From Bacteroidetes bacterium 46-16 (GTDB taxonomy: Bacteria > Bacteroidota > Bacteroidia > Chitinophagales > Chitinophagaceae): DNA of 64,000 bases. Positions 19,301 to 25,043 of this stretch are shown piece by piece. The notes under the pieces are model-generated. The model saw nothing but the letters and a program-made list of their open reading frames with translations. It searched no databases and was not told where the DNA came from. The stretch's first letter is position 1, and each line of letters begins with the position of its first letter. Made by a program: the position numbers and the translations under genes. The stretch spans positions 92,630 through 156,629 of the forward strand of contig MKUN01000012.1 in NCBI GenBank assembly GCA_001897835.1, given 5' to 3'.

Positions 19301-19428
19301 AAAAACGAAGCAAGCGGCGGGTCGCCGGTTGTAGGATTATTCACACAGTCGACCTGGGCCATACAAATGGCTGAAGAAAACAATGTTAGCAATGCCAGGG
19401 GAAGCGATTTACCGAATGGTAAGGACAT
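16318..19428 (-). CDS. SprB-repeat surface protein with T9SS type B (gliding-motility) C-terminal domain
   Basis: The 1036-residue protein has a signal peptide to about residue 24 (CMAQ), a Cys-rich N-terminal domain (about 26-215), two short repeats built on TICNGD ... GCDS (about 222-320), eight SprB-type repeats of about 75 residues (about 325-940; each with a Cys-Gly start, GGTPPYTYALDAGPY-like core, VHVKDxNGC and DTxVT), and a CHU_C/gliding-motility C-terminal domain from about 945 (PNAFTPNNDGKNDYF, IFNRYGQAIY, GWDGTYNG, GTYYYYIE). The final domain marks secretion by T9SS as type B cargo. The protein is likely a long adhesin on the cell surface. It stands alone between a terminator and a divergent esterase gene. 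Confidence 0.93.
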   Translation of the reverse strand: MSLPFGKSLPLALLTLFSSAICMAQVDCVNNPTTGDPPLASFFNTGTDGAGGTLPGGSPDLNWTMSTTGINGPYSPAIVMDPVPAAYYTSPWPDCAWISHQADGFQVGNLDVYYKFTFTLACFNSCHESYSDPGVFCLSLDFFADNAVSEIFVNGVLQNIAGMPVADPYNYQGFIQANMVTVSLCNNWQPGTNELIIHVQSGPPYEGFLAQASTNVPPPISDTAYATICNGDDYVFGPDILTAAGVYTHTFATQFGCDSLVTLILSVNPSYNTTTIDTICNGDSMLFAGTYYHTSGLYTYNGTTVLGCDSITHLQLTVNTVTAIPTFTNVLCYGEATGSIDVNAQSNPPGYTYALDAGPYGTSNHFGNLLAGTYTVHTKAANGCIKDTTVTISQPTQLSIPGIATVEPLCSYSFGTFTVTSSGGTPAYTYAIDAGPYTTNNVFNGVAIGNYVIHVKDANGCIKDTAVTMNGPAVLGASISITNEPCHGQTLGAINVTGTGGTAPYTYALDAGSFGGGSFTGLGASFYVVHVKDVNNCLFDTTVQVTEPASLGSTVTYSDPKCYGDTNGYISLIPNGGTQPFTYSLNGGPFTGNNAFTGLGASIDSISIVDNNGCTIDTVLILVDPDPIRMVDVLTDNIRCAGGSDGIIQPFAVGGIPPYTFAIDANFFTSNDDFTGLAAGQHTIHIKDRNDCTLDSIIELSQPPVLNFDNVIITDAACAGTSTGTVSLNGTGGTPPYMYATDTVNFTKDPVFSGLSADTYHYYMQDSAGCMTDTLITVGENAAIIIGNASISSPSCYNTGDATLTINASGGVPPLRYQLDNNPLQPGSNNLFTGLAAGPHTITVTDSNNCSQTNTTTILQPAELKLQLYANGNPCEGVDDNGAVHVRTSGGTPPYTYTWSTDPTESSYHNGITGLPNGTYSVTVTDEHNCTAFGQATVGYDNCCTPDVPNAFTPNNDGKNDYFRARFKGNMWLEKMTIFNRYGQAIYSTSNLQEGWDGTYNGVAQDIGTYYYYIEFYCGKENFNKQILKGDVTLIR

Positions 19429-19616
19429 GATAATATCAAATTAATTAAGTAAAAAGGTATAGTAAGATACTTAAATTTTCTATATGGTGGAATGAATGTA
19501 TGTTATATGTGTTTTCGAAAGATTGTCAATCAATTATCTTTCTCTATTTATACTGCACAGTTAGCTGCTTGGTTTAATGTTTACGTTTGGGACACCAGGA
19601 TATTTATATTTACAGG

Positions 19617-20474
19617 ATGAGAAACCCGAGTATAGCTTTACTGCTGCTGATTTTTACTTCTTTGATGAATATGGCTTCGGCACAGGAAGCAAAACCCATT
19701 ACTATTGGTGTAAGCGAAGAATTCCGGTCTTCGATATTGGGCGAGACAAGACTTGTCAATATATACCTGCCTGAGGGTTATAATGAGCAGGATACGATAA
19801 AGTATCCTGTGATCTATCTTTTGGATGGCGGCCTCGATGAAGATTTTTTACATACCATAGGGCTGGTGCAGTTCAATACCTTCCCATGGGTAAAGCGCCT
19901 GCCTCCCTCTATTGTGGTAGGCATCGTCAATACCGACCGGCAAAGGGATATGACCTTCCCTACAAGCATAGCGAAAGACAAACAAAAATATCCAACTACG
20001 GGTGGCTCGGCTAAATTCATTGATTTCATAGCTAAAGAATTGCAACCCTATATACAAAGACACTACAGGACCAATAAACATAAGACCATCATCGGTGAAT
20101 CGCTGGCCGGACTGCTGGCAACGGAGATATTATTTGAGCATCCCGCGCTTTTTGATAAATACATCATCATCAGCCCCAGCCTTTGGTGGGATGATGGTTC
20201 TATGCTTGATAGCAAAGCGGCAATATTAAGACAGGATTATCCAAAGCACACCGATATATATATTGCTGTAGGCAAAGAAGGCCTTACACCTGGCGATAAA
20301 CCCCGGGTAATGGAAGTGGATGCGAACATGCTGGCCGATAAGATCAAAAAGACCAAAAGCCGCAAAGTAAATGTGTACTTCGATTACCTGCCACAGGAAG
20401 ATCATGCAACCATCAGTCACCAGGCTTTACTTAATGCCTTCAAAATATTATCCGCGAACCCGAAGGGTAGGTAG
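19617..20474 (+). CDS. Alpha/beta-hydrolase esterase of the esterase D / BesA-like group, exported
   Basis: The ATG at 19617 gives 285 residues starting with a signal peptide (cleavage near MASAQ, residue 23); a longer frame from 19587 adds only ten unlikely residues. The domain is the esterase D-like alpha/beta-hydrolase: VNIYLPEGYN, YPVIYLLDGG and the nucleophile elbow GESLAG with Ser162, then SPSLWWDDG and a late EDHATISH carrying the likely catalytic histidine. Relatives hydrolyse siderophore esters, acetyl-xylan-like esters or similar small esters; no siderophore genes are nearby, so the substrate is open. Probably periplasmic. Confidence 0.87.
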   Translation: MRNPSIALLLLIFTSLMNMASAQEAKPITIGVSEEFRSSILGETRLVNIYLPEGYNEQDTIKYPVIYLLDGGLDEDFLHTIGLVQFNTFPWVKRLPPSIVVGIVNTDRQRDMTFPTSIAKDKQKYPTTGGSAKFIDFIAKELQPYIQRHYRTNKHKTIIGESLAGLLATEILFEHPALFDKYIIISPSLWWDDGSMLDSKAAILRQDYPKHTDIYIAVGKEGLTPGDKPRVMEVDANMLADKIKKTKSRKVNVYFDYLPQEDHATISHQALLNAFKILSANPKGR

Positions 20475-20534
20475 GAGCCGAAAAAAGTGAGCGATTATAA
20501 GAGTATGGATAACAGACTTTAAATACCTTATTTC

Positions 20535-20849
20535 TTAATGCTTATTCATCCGCCCGAGTTTGGTATCGAGCGCGGCTTTTAGTTTATCTATAGCTCCGTC
20601 CACAGCCATGGCTATGGTATCAGCATGATTGGTAACGGCAATAGGCTGCATGCCGTTCAGGCGGGCTTCCAGTATACATCGTTTATCATTGTGTCCTTCT
20701 TTCTTGCCATTCTCATCAGCCAGGTGTATCTCCAGTCGCGTGATCCTTTCGCTGAACCGCTCAAGCTCTGCTGCTGCCAACTCTGTAAAATATTCGCCTC
20801 GTGCTTCCGTGCCTTGTATATTATGGTCTGTATTGAATTGTATGATCAT
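20535..20849 (-). CDS. HPF/RaiA-like ribosome-associated protein
   Basis: A 104-residue protein matching the RaiA/HPF (sigma-54 modulation) family, which sits in the decoding centre of 30S subunits and silences ribosomes in stationary phase. The family pattern is visible: an opening strand IIQFNTD, a first helix region around ELERFSERITRLEIHLADENG, a middle strand KRCILEARLNG, then a helix ending DKLKAALDTKLGR. It has only the N-terminal domain (short-form HPF), without the long C-terminal dimerisation part. It is a single gene, divergent from the sterol-desaturase-like gene. Confidence 0.82.
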   Translation of the reverse strand: MIIQFNTDHNIQGTEARGEYFTELAAAELERFSERITRLEIHLADENGKKEGHNDKRCILEARLNGMQPIAVTNHADTIAMAVDGAIDKLKAALDTKLGRMNKH

Positions 20850-21018
20850 GTTATCTGTTGTCTCTTAATAAAAATATATTGTACTGGTATTGGAATATAT
20901 GCAGCGGTGATAAGCAGGATCTAAGGTACGGATAATAAAACTAACCCTTCATGGAATGCCAAAGCCTGCATAGGATTGGCATGGTTTCTTTACACGTAAT
21001 TGCAAAGGCTATACAGGT

Positions 21019-21966
21019 ATGGAGTACGTTTATTTTATCCCATACTTCGTTCCTCTTGCTGTTATCTTCATTAGTATCGAGGTCTATATAAGTGTTAAGA
21101 ACAATGAGCATTTATATGGCTGGAAGGATTCCCGCACAAGTGCGTTCGTTGGTATCGGGGCTGTTTTACTGCAAATATTTACCAAGGCAGCTACGCTGGC
21201 TGTTTTCGCTTTGGTATACGAATTGTTTTTACCACTGAGGGAACAACTGGGCTACACCGGCCTCGGCTGGGCCTGGTGGGTATGGCTGCTGGCCATCATT
21301 TGCGATGACTTTTCTTTTTACTGGCACCATCGCCTCAGCCATAGTGTGCGGGTATTATGGGCAGCCCATATCGTGCATCATTCTTCTTCTTACTTCAATT
21401 TAGGTACCGCATTCCGCAACGGCTGGGTGATATTTTTTTACAAGCCTATATTCTGGTTGTGGATGCCTGCCATAGGTTTCAATCCTGTGGTCGTGCTTAC
21501 AGCAATGGCCATCAATTCCACCTACCAGTTTTGGCTGCACACCAAAAAGATCGGCAGTCTCGGGCATATAGAAAAGTTCATCAATACGCCTTACCTGCAC
21601 CAGATACACCACAGCCGCAATCCCGAATACCTCGACAAGAACCACAGTGGTATCTTTATCATCTGGGACAGGCTGTTCGGCACCTATCACCCGGGGCATA
21701 CCATACACAAAAAGACCTTTGGTGTTACCACTCCTCCTAACTCATATAACCCTATCAAGGTCATCACCCATGAATATGAAAATATATGGCAGGATGTGAA
21801 GCGTGCCCCTGGGCTGGGCGATAAGCTGAAGTACATCTTTTATCCCCCCGGCTGGAGCCACGATGGCTCATCGCTTACAGTGCGGCAGATGCGTAAGAGT
21901 GAAGAGATGAAGCAATCAAAAGTAGTAACTTCTTATATTGGCGAAGAGGGCGAGCAAAGGGCCTGA
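21019..21966 (+). CDS. Sterol desaturase / fatty-acid hydroxylase family membrane protein
   Basis: This 315-residue polytopic membrane protein carries the histidine clusters of the fatty-acid hydroxylase superfamily: HHRLSH at 103-108, HIVHH at 117-121, H174, and HQIHH at 194-198. They bind a di-iron centre that hydroxylates or desaturates lipids. Hydrophobic segments lie at about 5-27, 42-70, 84-101 and 135-170. The arrangement resembles alkylglycerol monooxygenase-like and bacterial hydroxylase members; the lipid substrate is not known. The gene stands alone, with the 22.0 kb nucleotidyltransferase pair 76 bases downstream. Confidence 0.88.
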   Translation: MEYVYFIPYFVPLAVIFISIEVYISVKNNEHLYGWKDSRTSAFVGIGAVLLQIFTKAATLAVFALVYELFLPLREQLGYTGLGWAWWVWLLAIICDDFSFYWHHRLSHSVRVLWAAHIVHHSSSYFNLGTAFRNGWVIFFYKPIFWLWMPAIGFNPVVVLTAMAINSTYQFWLHTKKIGSLGHIEKFINTPYLHQIHHSRNPEYLDKNHSGIFIIWDRLFGTYHPGHTIHKKTFGVTTPPNSYNPIKVITHEYENIWQDVKRAPGLGDKLKYIFYPPGWSHDGSSLTVRQMRKSEEMKQSKVVTSYIGEEGEQRA

Positions 21967-22042
21967 TAAATTACCCGGGCAATGATATCCACATTTTACT
22001 GTTACTATTCCTATGGTAATACAAAATCCGTAAATTTGTAAA

Positions 22043-22240
22043 GTGAGCAAGCTAAAACTATATGATACCTCGATACCTCTCGAGAACATCTTACGGGAGC
22101 GTGATGCGCGCTACAATGCGCAGTCACCCGAAGAGAAGTTCTATGCTTTGCTCAGCCTCATAGAGGTTTCCCTTAAGCTAAATGGCGGACATGCCCTTAA
22201 AAAGCCACAGGGTAAGGGTATTATCATATCAAGACCCTAA
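22043..22240 (+). CDS. Small helical partner of the nucleotidyltransferase gene
   Basis: A GTG start gives 65 residues without signal or membrane segment; the middle (SPEEKFYALLSLIEVSLKLNGG) is an amphipathic helix and the end is basic (KKPQGKGIIISRP). The stop codon is three bases before the ATG of the next gene, so the two are almost certainly cotranslated. I do not recognise the family. The layout, a small gene followed by a stand-alone nucleotidyltransferase, resembles bacterial MNT/HEPN and AbiEii-type two-gene modules, though this partner lacks a visible HEPN RX4-6H motif. A direct function cannot be given. Confidence 0.68.
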   Translation: MSKLKLYDTSIPLENILRERDARYNAQSPEEKFYALLSLIEVSLKLNGGHALKKPQGKGIIISRP

Positions 22241-22243
22241 ATT

Positions 22244-22720
22244 ATGTTGTCCGACAAGGAGAATCCTGAAATATTGCTGCTGGTGAAGGCCTTTGAAAAA
22301 AGGAATGTACGCTACCTGCTCGTAGGTGGTTTTGCTGTGAACAGGTATGGCTACCGGAGAACTACAGGCGACCTGGACATCTATTTAAAAGACAGCCGGG
22401 AGAACCGGGCTAACCTGGTGGATGCCCTTGAGGACATGGGCTATGGACGCTTTGACGAACTGATGGATGCGCCCATATTTGCAGGTTACTGCGAAGTGAT
22501 GATGGACCAGGGCATGTATGCCGACCTGATGACCGATATCCCGGGACTGGAAAAAGAGCACTTCGATGAATATTATGCTATGGCTACGGTAGATGAGATA
22601 GACGGCAGCCCCGTCCGCTTCCTGCATTATAACCACCTCATACAAAACAAACTCGCCACGGGCCGCCCTAAGGATAAGCTGGATGTGGAAGAGTTGCGGA
22701 GGATCAATGAGCAGAAATAA
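22244..22720 (+). CDS. Stand-alone nucleotidyltransferase-fold protein
   Basis: A 158-residue cytoplasmic protein with the nucleotidyltransferase signature GG (28-29) followed by D43 and D45 (GGF ... GDLDIYL), the metal- and nucleotide-binding residues of the Pol beta-like fold. The rest is a small helical domain with a basic end (KLATGRPKDKLDVEELRR). Members of this class include AbiEii-like toxins, MNT antitoxins and substrate-specific transferases for small molecules or RNA. The gene follows a 65-residue gene by three bases. The combination suggests a toxin-antitoxin-like or defence module, but it could also be a housekeeping transferase of unknown target. Confidence 0.75.
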   Translation: MLSDKENPEILLLVKAFEKRNVRYLLVGGFAVNRYGYRRTTGDLDIYLKDSRENRANLVDALEDMGYGRFDELMDAPIFAGYCEVMMDQGMYADLMTDIPGLEKEHFDEYYAMATVDEIDGSPVRFLHYNHLIQNKLATGRPKDKLDVEELRRINEQK

Positions 22721-22723
22721 GCT

Positions 22724-22849
22724 TTACCTCCTGATGAGCTCCAGTTTTTTTATTATCATCGTTATAAGCTCCTTATCGATCTTCGGCTTATAAGGCCTGT
22801 TATCTGTGGGCAATGAATGACTTGCTGCCGGGAGGATAATTTTTTTCAA
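22724..22849 (-). CDS. Possible short ORF opposite the DUF3830 promoter
   Basis: A 41-codon frame from TTG (22849) to TAA (22724) would encode a basic peptide with a helical end (DKELITMIIKKLELIRR). It has no other start codon and no sequence family I know. It lies in the short space between the nucleotidyltransferase and DUF3830 genes, on the opposite strand. It could be the remnant C-terminus of a lost gene, or chance. Confidence 0.2.
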   Translation of the reverse strand: MKKIILPAASHSLPTDNRPYKPKIDKELITMIIKKLELIRR

Positions 22850-22872
22850 TATTTTGCGGTTTTAATGGCTAT

Positions 22873-23289
22873 ATGAACGGATTTAAGATCACAACGACCG
22901 ATGGCAGCGTGATACGCTTTGCCTATTACATGGATGAGGCGCCCCTTACCTCGGCAGCCTTTGCCCAAACACTTCCTTTTACTCGTAGCTTTTTACATGC
23001 CCGCGTATCAGGGCAGGAGGTATGGATAGACGATGCCCCGCCGCTGGATATCATACAGGAGAATGCATCGGTATTCGTGCAGCCGGGCGAAGTGGTCATA
23101 GGCCCGTTGATGCCGCTGCGCAGCAAAGTAAAAGGCTGCATGGGCATACTATATGGCGAGGGACACCTGCTCGACTGCAGTAATATTTTTGCAAAAGTGC
23201 TGGATGAGGATATGGAACTGCTAAAAGCCCTCGGTGAAAGGACATGGAAGGAGGGCGTGCAGGAATTGTTGTTTGAGGCGCTGGATTAA
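22873..23289 (+). CDS. DUF3830-like (cyclophilin-fold) protein
   Basis: A 138-residue cytoplasmic protein. The start (ITTTDGSVIRFAYYMDEAPLTSAAFAQTLP), the middle ENASVFVQPGEVVIGPL and the final helix segment (LGERTWKEGVQELLFE) match the layout of DUF3830 proteins, which adopt a cyclophilin-like beta-barrel with no established prolyl isomerase activity. A cysteine and methionine cluster (GCMGILYGEGHLLDCSN) lies near residues 93-110. The gene ends just before the dispersed palindromic repeat at 23311. The role is unknown. Confidence 0.55.
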   Translation: MNGFKITTTDGSVIRFAYYMDEAPLTSAAFAQTLPFTRSFLHARVSGQEVWIDDAPPLDIIQENASVFVQPGEVVIGPLMPLRSKVKGCMGILYGEGHLLDCSNIFAKVLDEDMELLKALGERTWKEGVQELLFEALD

Positions 23290-23310
23290 CCGCGCCTGCT
23301 GATGGTTTTG

Positions 23311-23369
23311 CCAATCAGGAGATTGGCTGCCAGTGCGATGGAGTCAGAGACTACGCCGAACTGGGGGCG
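23311..23369. repeat. Dispersed palindromic repeat, copy A
   Basis: The copy begins with a perfect small hairpin (CCAATC, loop, GATTGG; 23311-23326) and continues with a second imperfect palindrome around AGTCAGAGAC (23342-23351) and CTACGCCGAACTGGGG. The same elements occur at 23705-23750, 53570-53645 and 53645-53715. It touches the stop codon of the 86-residue ORF on its right. Confidence 0.75.
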
Positions 23370-23630
23370 TTATTTATCCATAGCAGTTTTTTCGAAAGGT
23401 GAAGAACAAAGTATGTGCGATGAATTGCTTTTCGGGTTATATCCAATCACATATATGTTGCCCCGCACTAACACAACTCCCGCCGGCGTAAACCCATCAG
23501 AATTTACAATCCTTTGCGCCGATGCTTTATTATCCTTAGCAGAATAGATGAGTGTTGCTACAGATATAGTGACGAGACAAAATGCAATTGCAAGATTCAG
23601 TATCTTTTTTGTGATTTCCATAAATACCAA
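23370..23630 (-). CDS. Small membrane or exported protein between repeat copies
   Basis: An 86-residue protein with a basic start, one hydrophobic segment (about residues 9-29, KILNLAIAFCLVTISVATLI) and a short polar domain ending near Cys75. It may be an anchored or exported small protein. It is flanked by copies A and B of a palindromic repeat, with its stop codon adjoining copy A. I do not recognise a family. A truncated gene fragment carried with the repeats is possible; the start could also be Met4. Confidence 0.45.
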   Translation of the reverse strand: MVFMEITKKILNLAIAFCLVTISVATLIYSAKDNKASAQRIVNSDGFTPAGVVLVRGNIYVIGYNPKSNSSHILCSSPFEKTAMDK

Positions 23631-23704
23631 TTTTTAAGCGTTAAGTAATTATCCTAAAGTAGCAGTAATAATTTCGTTTAAAAAGAGTATATACCTTAGT
23701 GGGA

Positions 23705-23750
23705 CTGACTACAGATGCGATGTAGTCAGAGACTATGCCGAACGGGCGAT
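23705..23750. repeat. Dispersed palindromic repeat, copy B
   Basis: A shorter copy that keeps the core GCGATGTAGTCAGAGACTA and GCCGAACGGGCG but lacks the CCAATC/GATTGG hairpin. The core is an inverted repeat (TAGTC AGA GACTA). It lies between the 86-residue ORF and the AT-rich orphan genes. Confidence 0.65.
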
Positions 23751-23777
23751 AACTTTTTTTTGTTATATTAGATAATC

Positions 23778-24257
23778 GTGAAGGTCAACATACTTAACAG
23801 GCAAACCGGTAAATTGTGCAAGGCTACTATAACAAAAGTAAGGAAGGATTTCGATAACATCTCAACAGACAGGTTTGATACATTTAATTGGGAAGGATTT
23901 AGGGAATCCTATACTGGACTTTTTAAGCTGATGAAAGGCAACAATATCTTGGGCCTAATGCAATTTGGCATTGAAAATGTTTTTCAAAACGTAATGGAGT
24001 TGACAAAAATTGAATTGTCGGTAGAGAACAGGGGAAGAAACAAAAAGTATGATTATATAGCAGGTTGCCTAATCGCTTATGCTTGCCTTATTACAAAAAA
24101 ATCAGGTAATCGTGATATGGGAATTTTCTACAATAAAGCGACCAAATCCATTTACATTGAAAAATATGGTATGATGTCATATGATGAATTTTATGTAAAA
24201 TCTAGTATAGAAAATAGTAACAAGTTGATTGGTAAGTATTTAACCATAACTAGATAA
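23778..24257 (+). CDS. Orphan AT-rich gene, possible GNAT-like acetyltransferase fold
   Basis: A GTG start gives 159 residues. A central strand-loop-helix (LTKIELSVENRGRNKKYDYI then AGCLIAYACLITKK) resembles the acetyl-CoA-binding region of small GNAT-like proteins found in Bacteroidota, but the classic Q/RxxGxG/A signature is not clear and the N-terminus is not recognisable. The gene is visibly richer in A and T than its neighbours, as is the gene to its right, suggesting recent transfer. It has no terminator or operon partner besides that gene. An unrelated fold is quite possible. Confidence 0.5.
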   Translation: MKVNILNRQTGKLCKATITKVRKDFDNISTDRFDTFNWEGFRESYTGLFKLMKGNNILGLMQFGIENVFQNVMELTKIELSVENRGRNKKYDYIAGCLIAYACLITKKSGNRDMGIFYNKATKSIYIEKYGMMSYDEFYVKSSIENSNKLIGKYLTITR

Positions 24258-24347
24258 ATTCCTTACGCAAATTGTTCTTAAGTAAGCTACTGTATTTAAT
24301 TTAAATTTTATTATAACTTCACACTATAACTATTGATATTAATCGCT

Positions 24348-25001
24348 ATGTATGTCCAAATGGCTAAGGATTTTTTAGAAATTATATATTATATAAGTGG
24401 GCCTCTTTTGGCTTTTTTTGCGTTTAAGGCATTAGCCAAAATTAAAGAAACAAGAAAACAAGCCAATGAAGCGAGAGAAACTAGAATTACTAACGCTAAA
24501 AGATCGTCATATCAACTTGCCGCAGAAAAATGTGATTTTTATCTTAATGTGATAATTCCAAAGATTAATAACTTAGATGCAGTAATACGAGAGCAAAATA
24601 TCACTTTTTTTGAAAAATCTCAGGTCGAAGTTTCTAATACAAATATCAAGGTAAAGCCAGCATTTAAGGATGAGGGGGAACGTAATAAAGTTCTTCTTGA
24701 AATTCCTTGTTTAGAGGTTTTTAATCCAATTGAGAGTTTTTCTCTTTTTTTTGTTTCAGGAATAGCAGATGAAAAAATTGCTTATCTGACTGTAAGAACT
24801 ACATTCTTGGGTTCAGTAAAACGCTACCTACCGCTTTATGTAATATTATCGAACGGAAAACATTTTAATAATACGTTCAAACTATTTATGATTTGGCATA
24901 ATAGGCGAGAAAAAGAAATATTGGAAAAAGAAAAACATGCCATTGAGCAGAAATTGAACAAGAATATTTCTCTCGAAGTAAAAAATATTGGTGCTGAATA
25001 A
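24348..25001 (+). CDS. Orphan AT-rich membrane-anchored protein with coiled coil
   Basis: The ATG at 24348 gives 217 residues (a TTG at 24333 would add five). A single helix at about residues 8-28 anchors the protein, followed by a charged helix (ALAKIKETRKQANEARETRITNAKRSSYQLAAEKCDFY) that should form a coiled coil, a beta-rich domain (about 80-180) and a second lysine/glutamate-rich helix at the end. The layout is like small membrane proteins of the DUF4760 kind, but I cannot assign it. Its base composition matches the neighbouring orphan rather than mutS, suggesting one transferred unit. Confidence 0.6.
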   Translation: MYVQMAKDFLEIIYYISGPLLAFFAFKALAKIKETRKQANEARETRITNAKRSSYQLAAEKCDFYLNVIIPKINNLDAVIREQNITFFEKSQVEVSNTNIKVKPAFKDEGERNKVLLEIPCLEVFNPIESFSLFFVSGIADEKIAYLTVRTTFLGSVKRYLPLYVILSNGKHFNNTFKLFMIWHNRREKEILEKEKHAIEQKLNKNISLEVKNIGAE

Positions 25002-25043
25002 TACCCTCGTTGATCAGTTTTTGTATTGCTATTAATGGGATGT

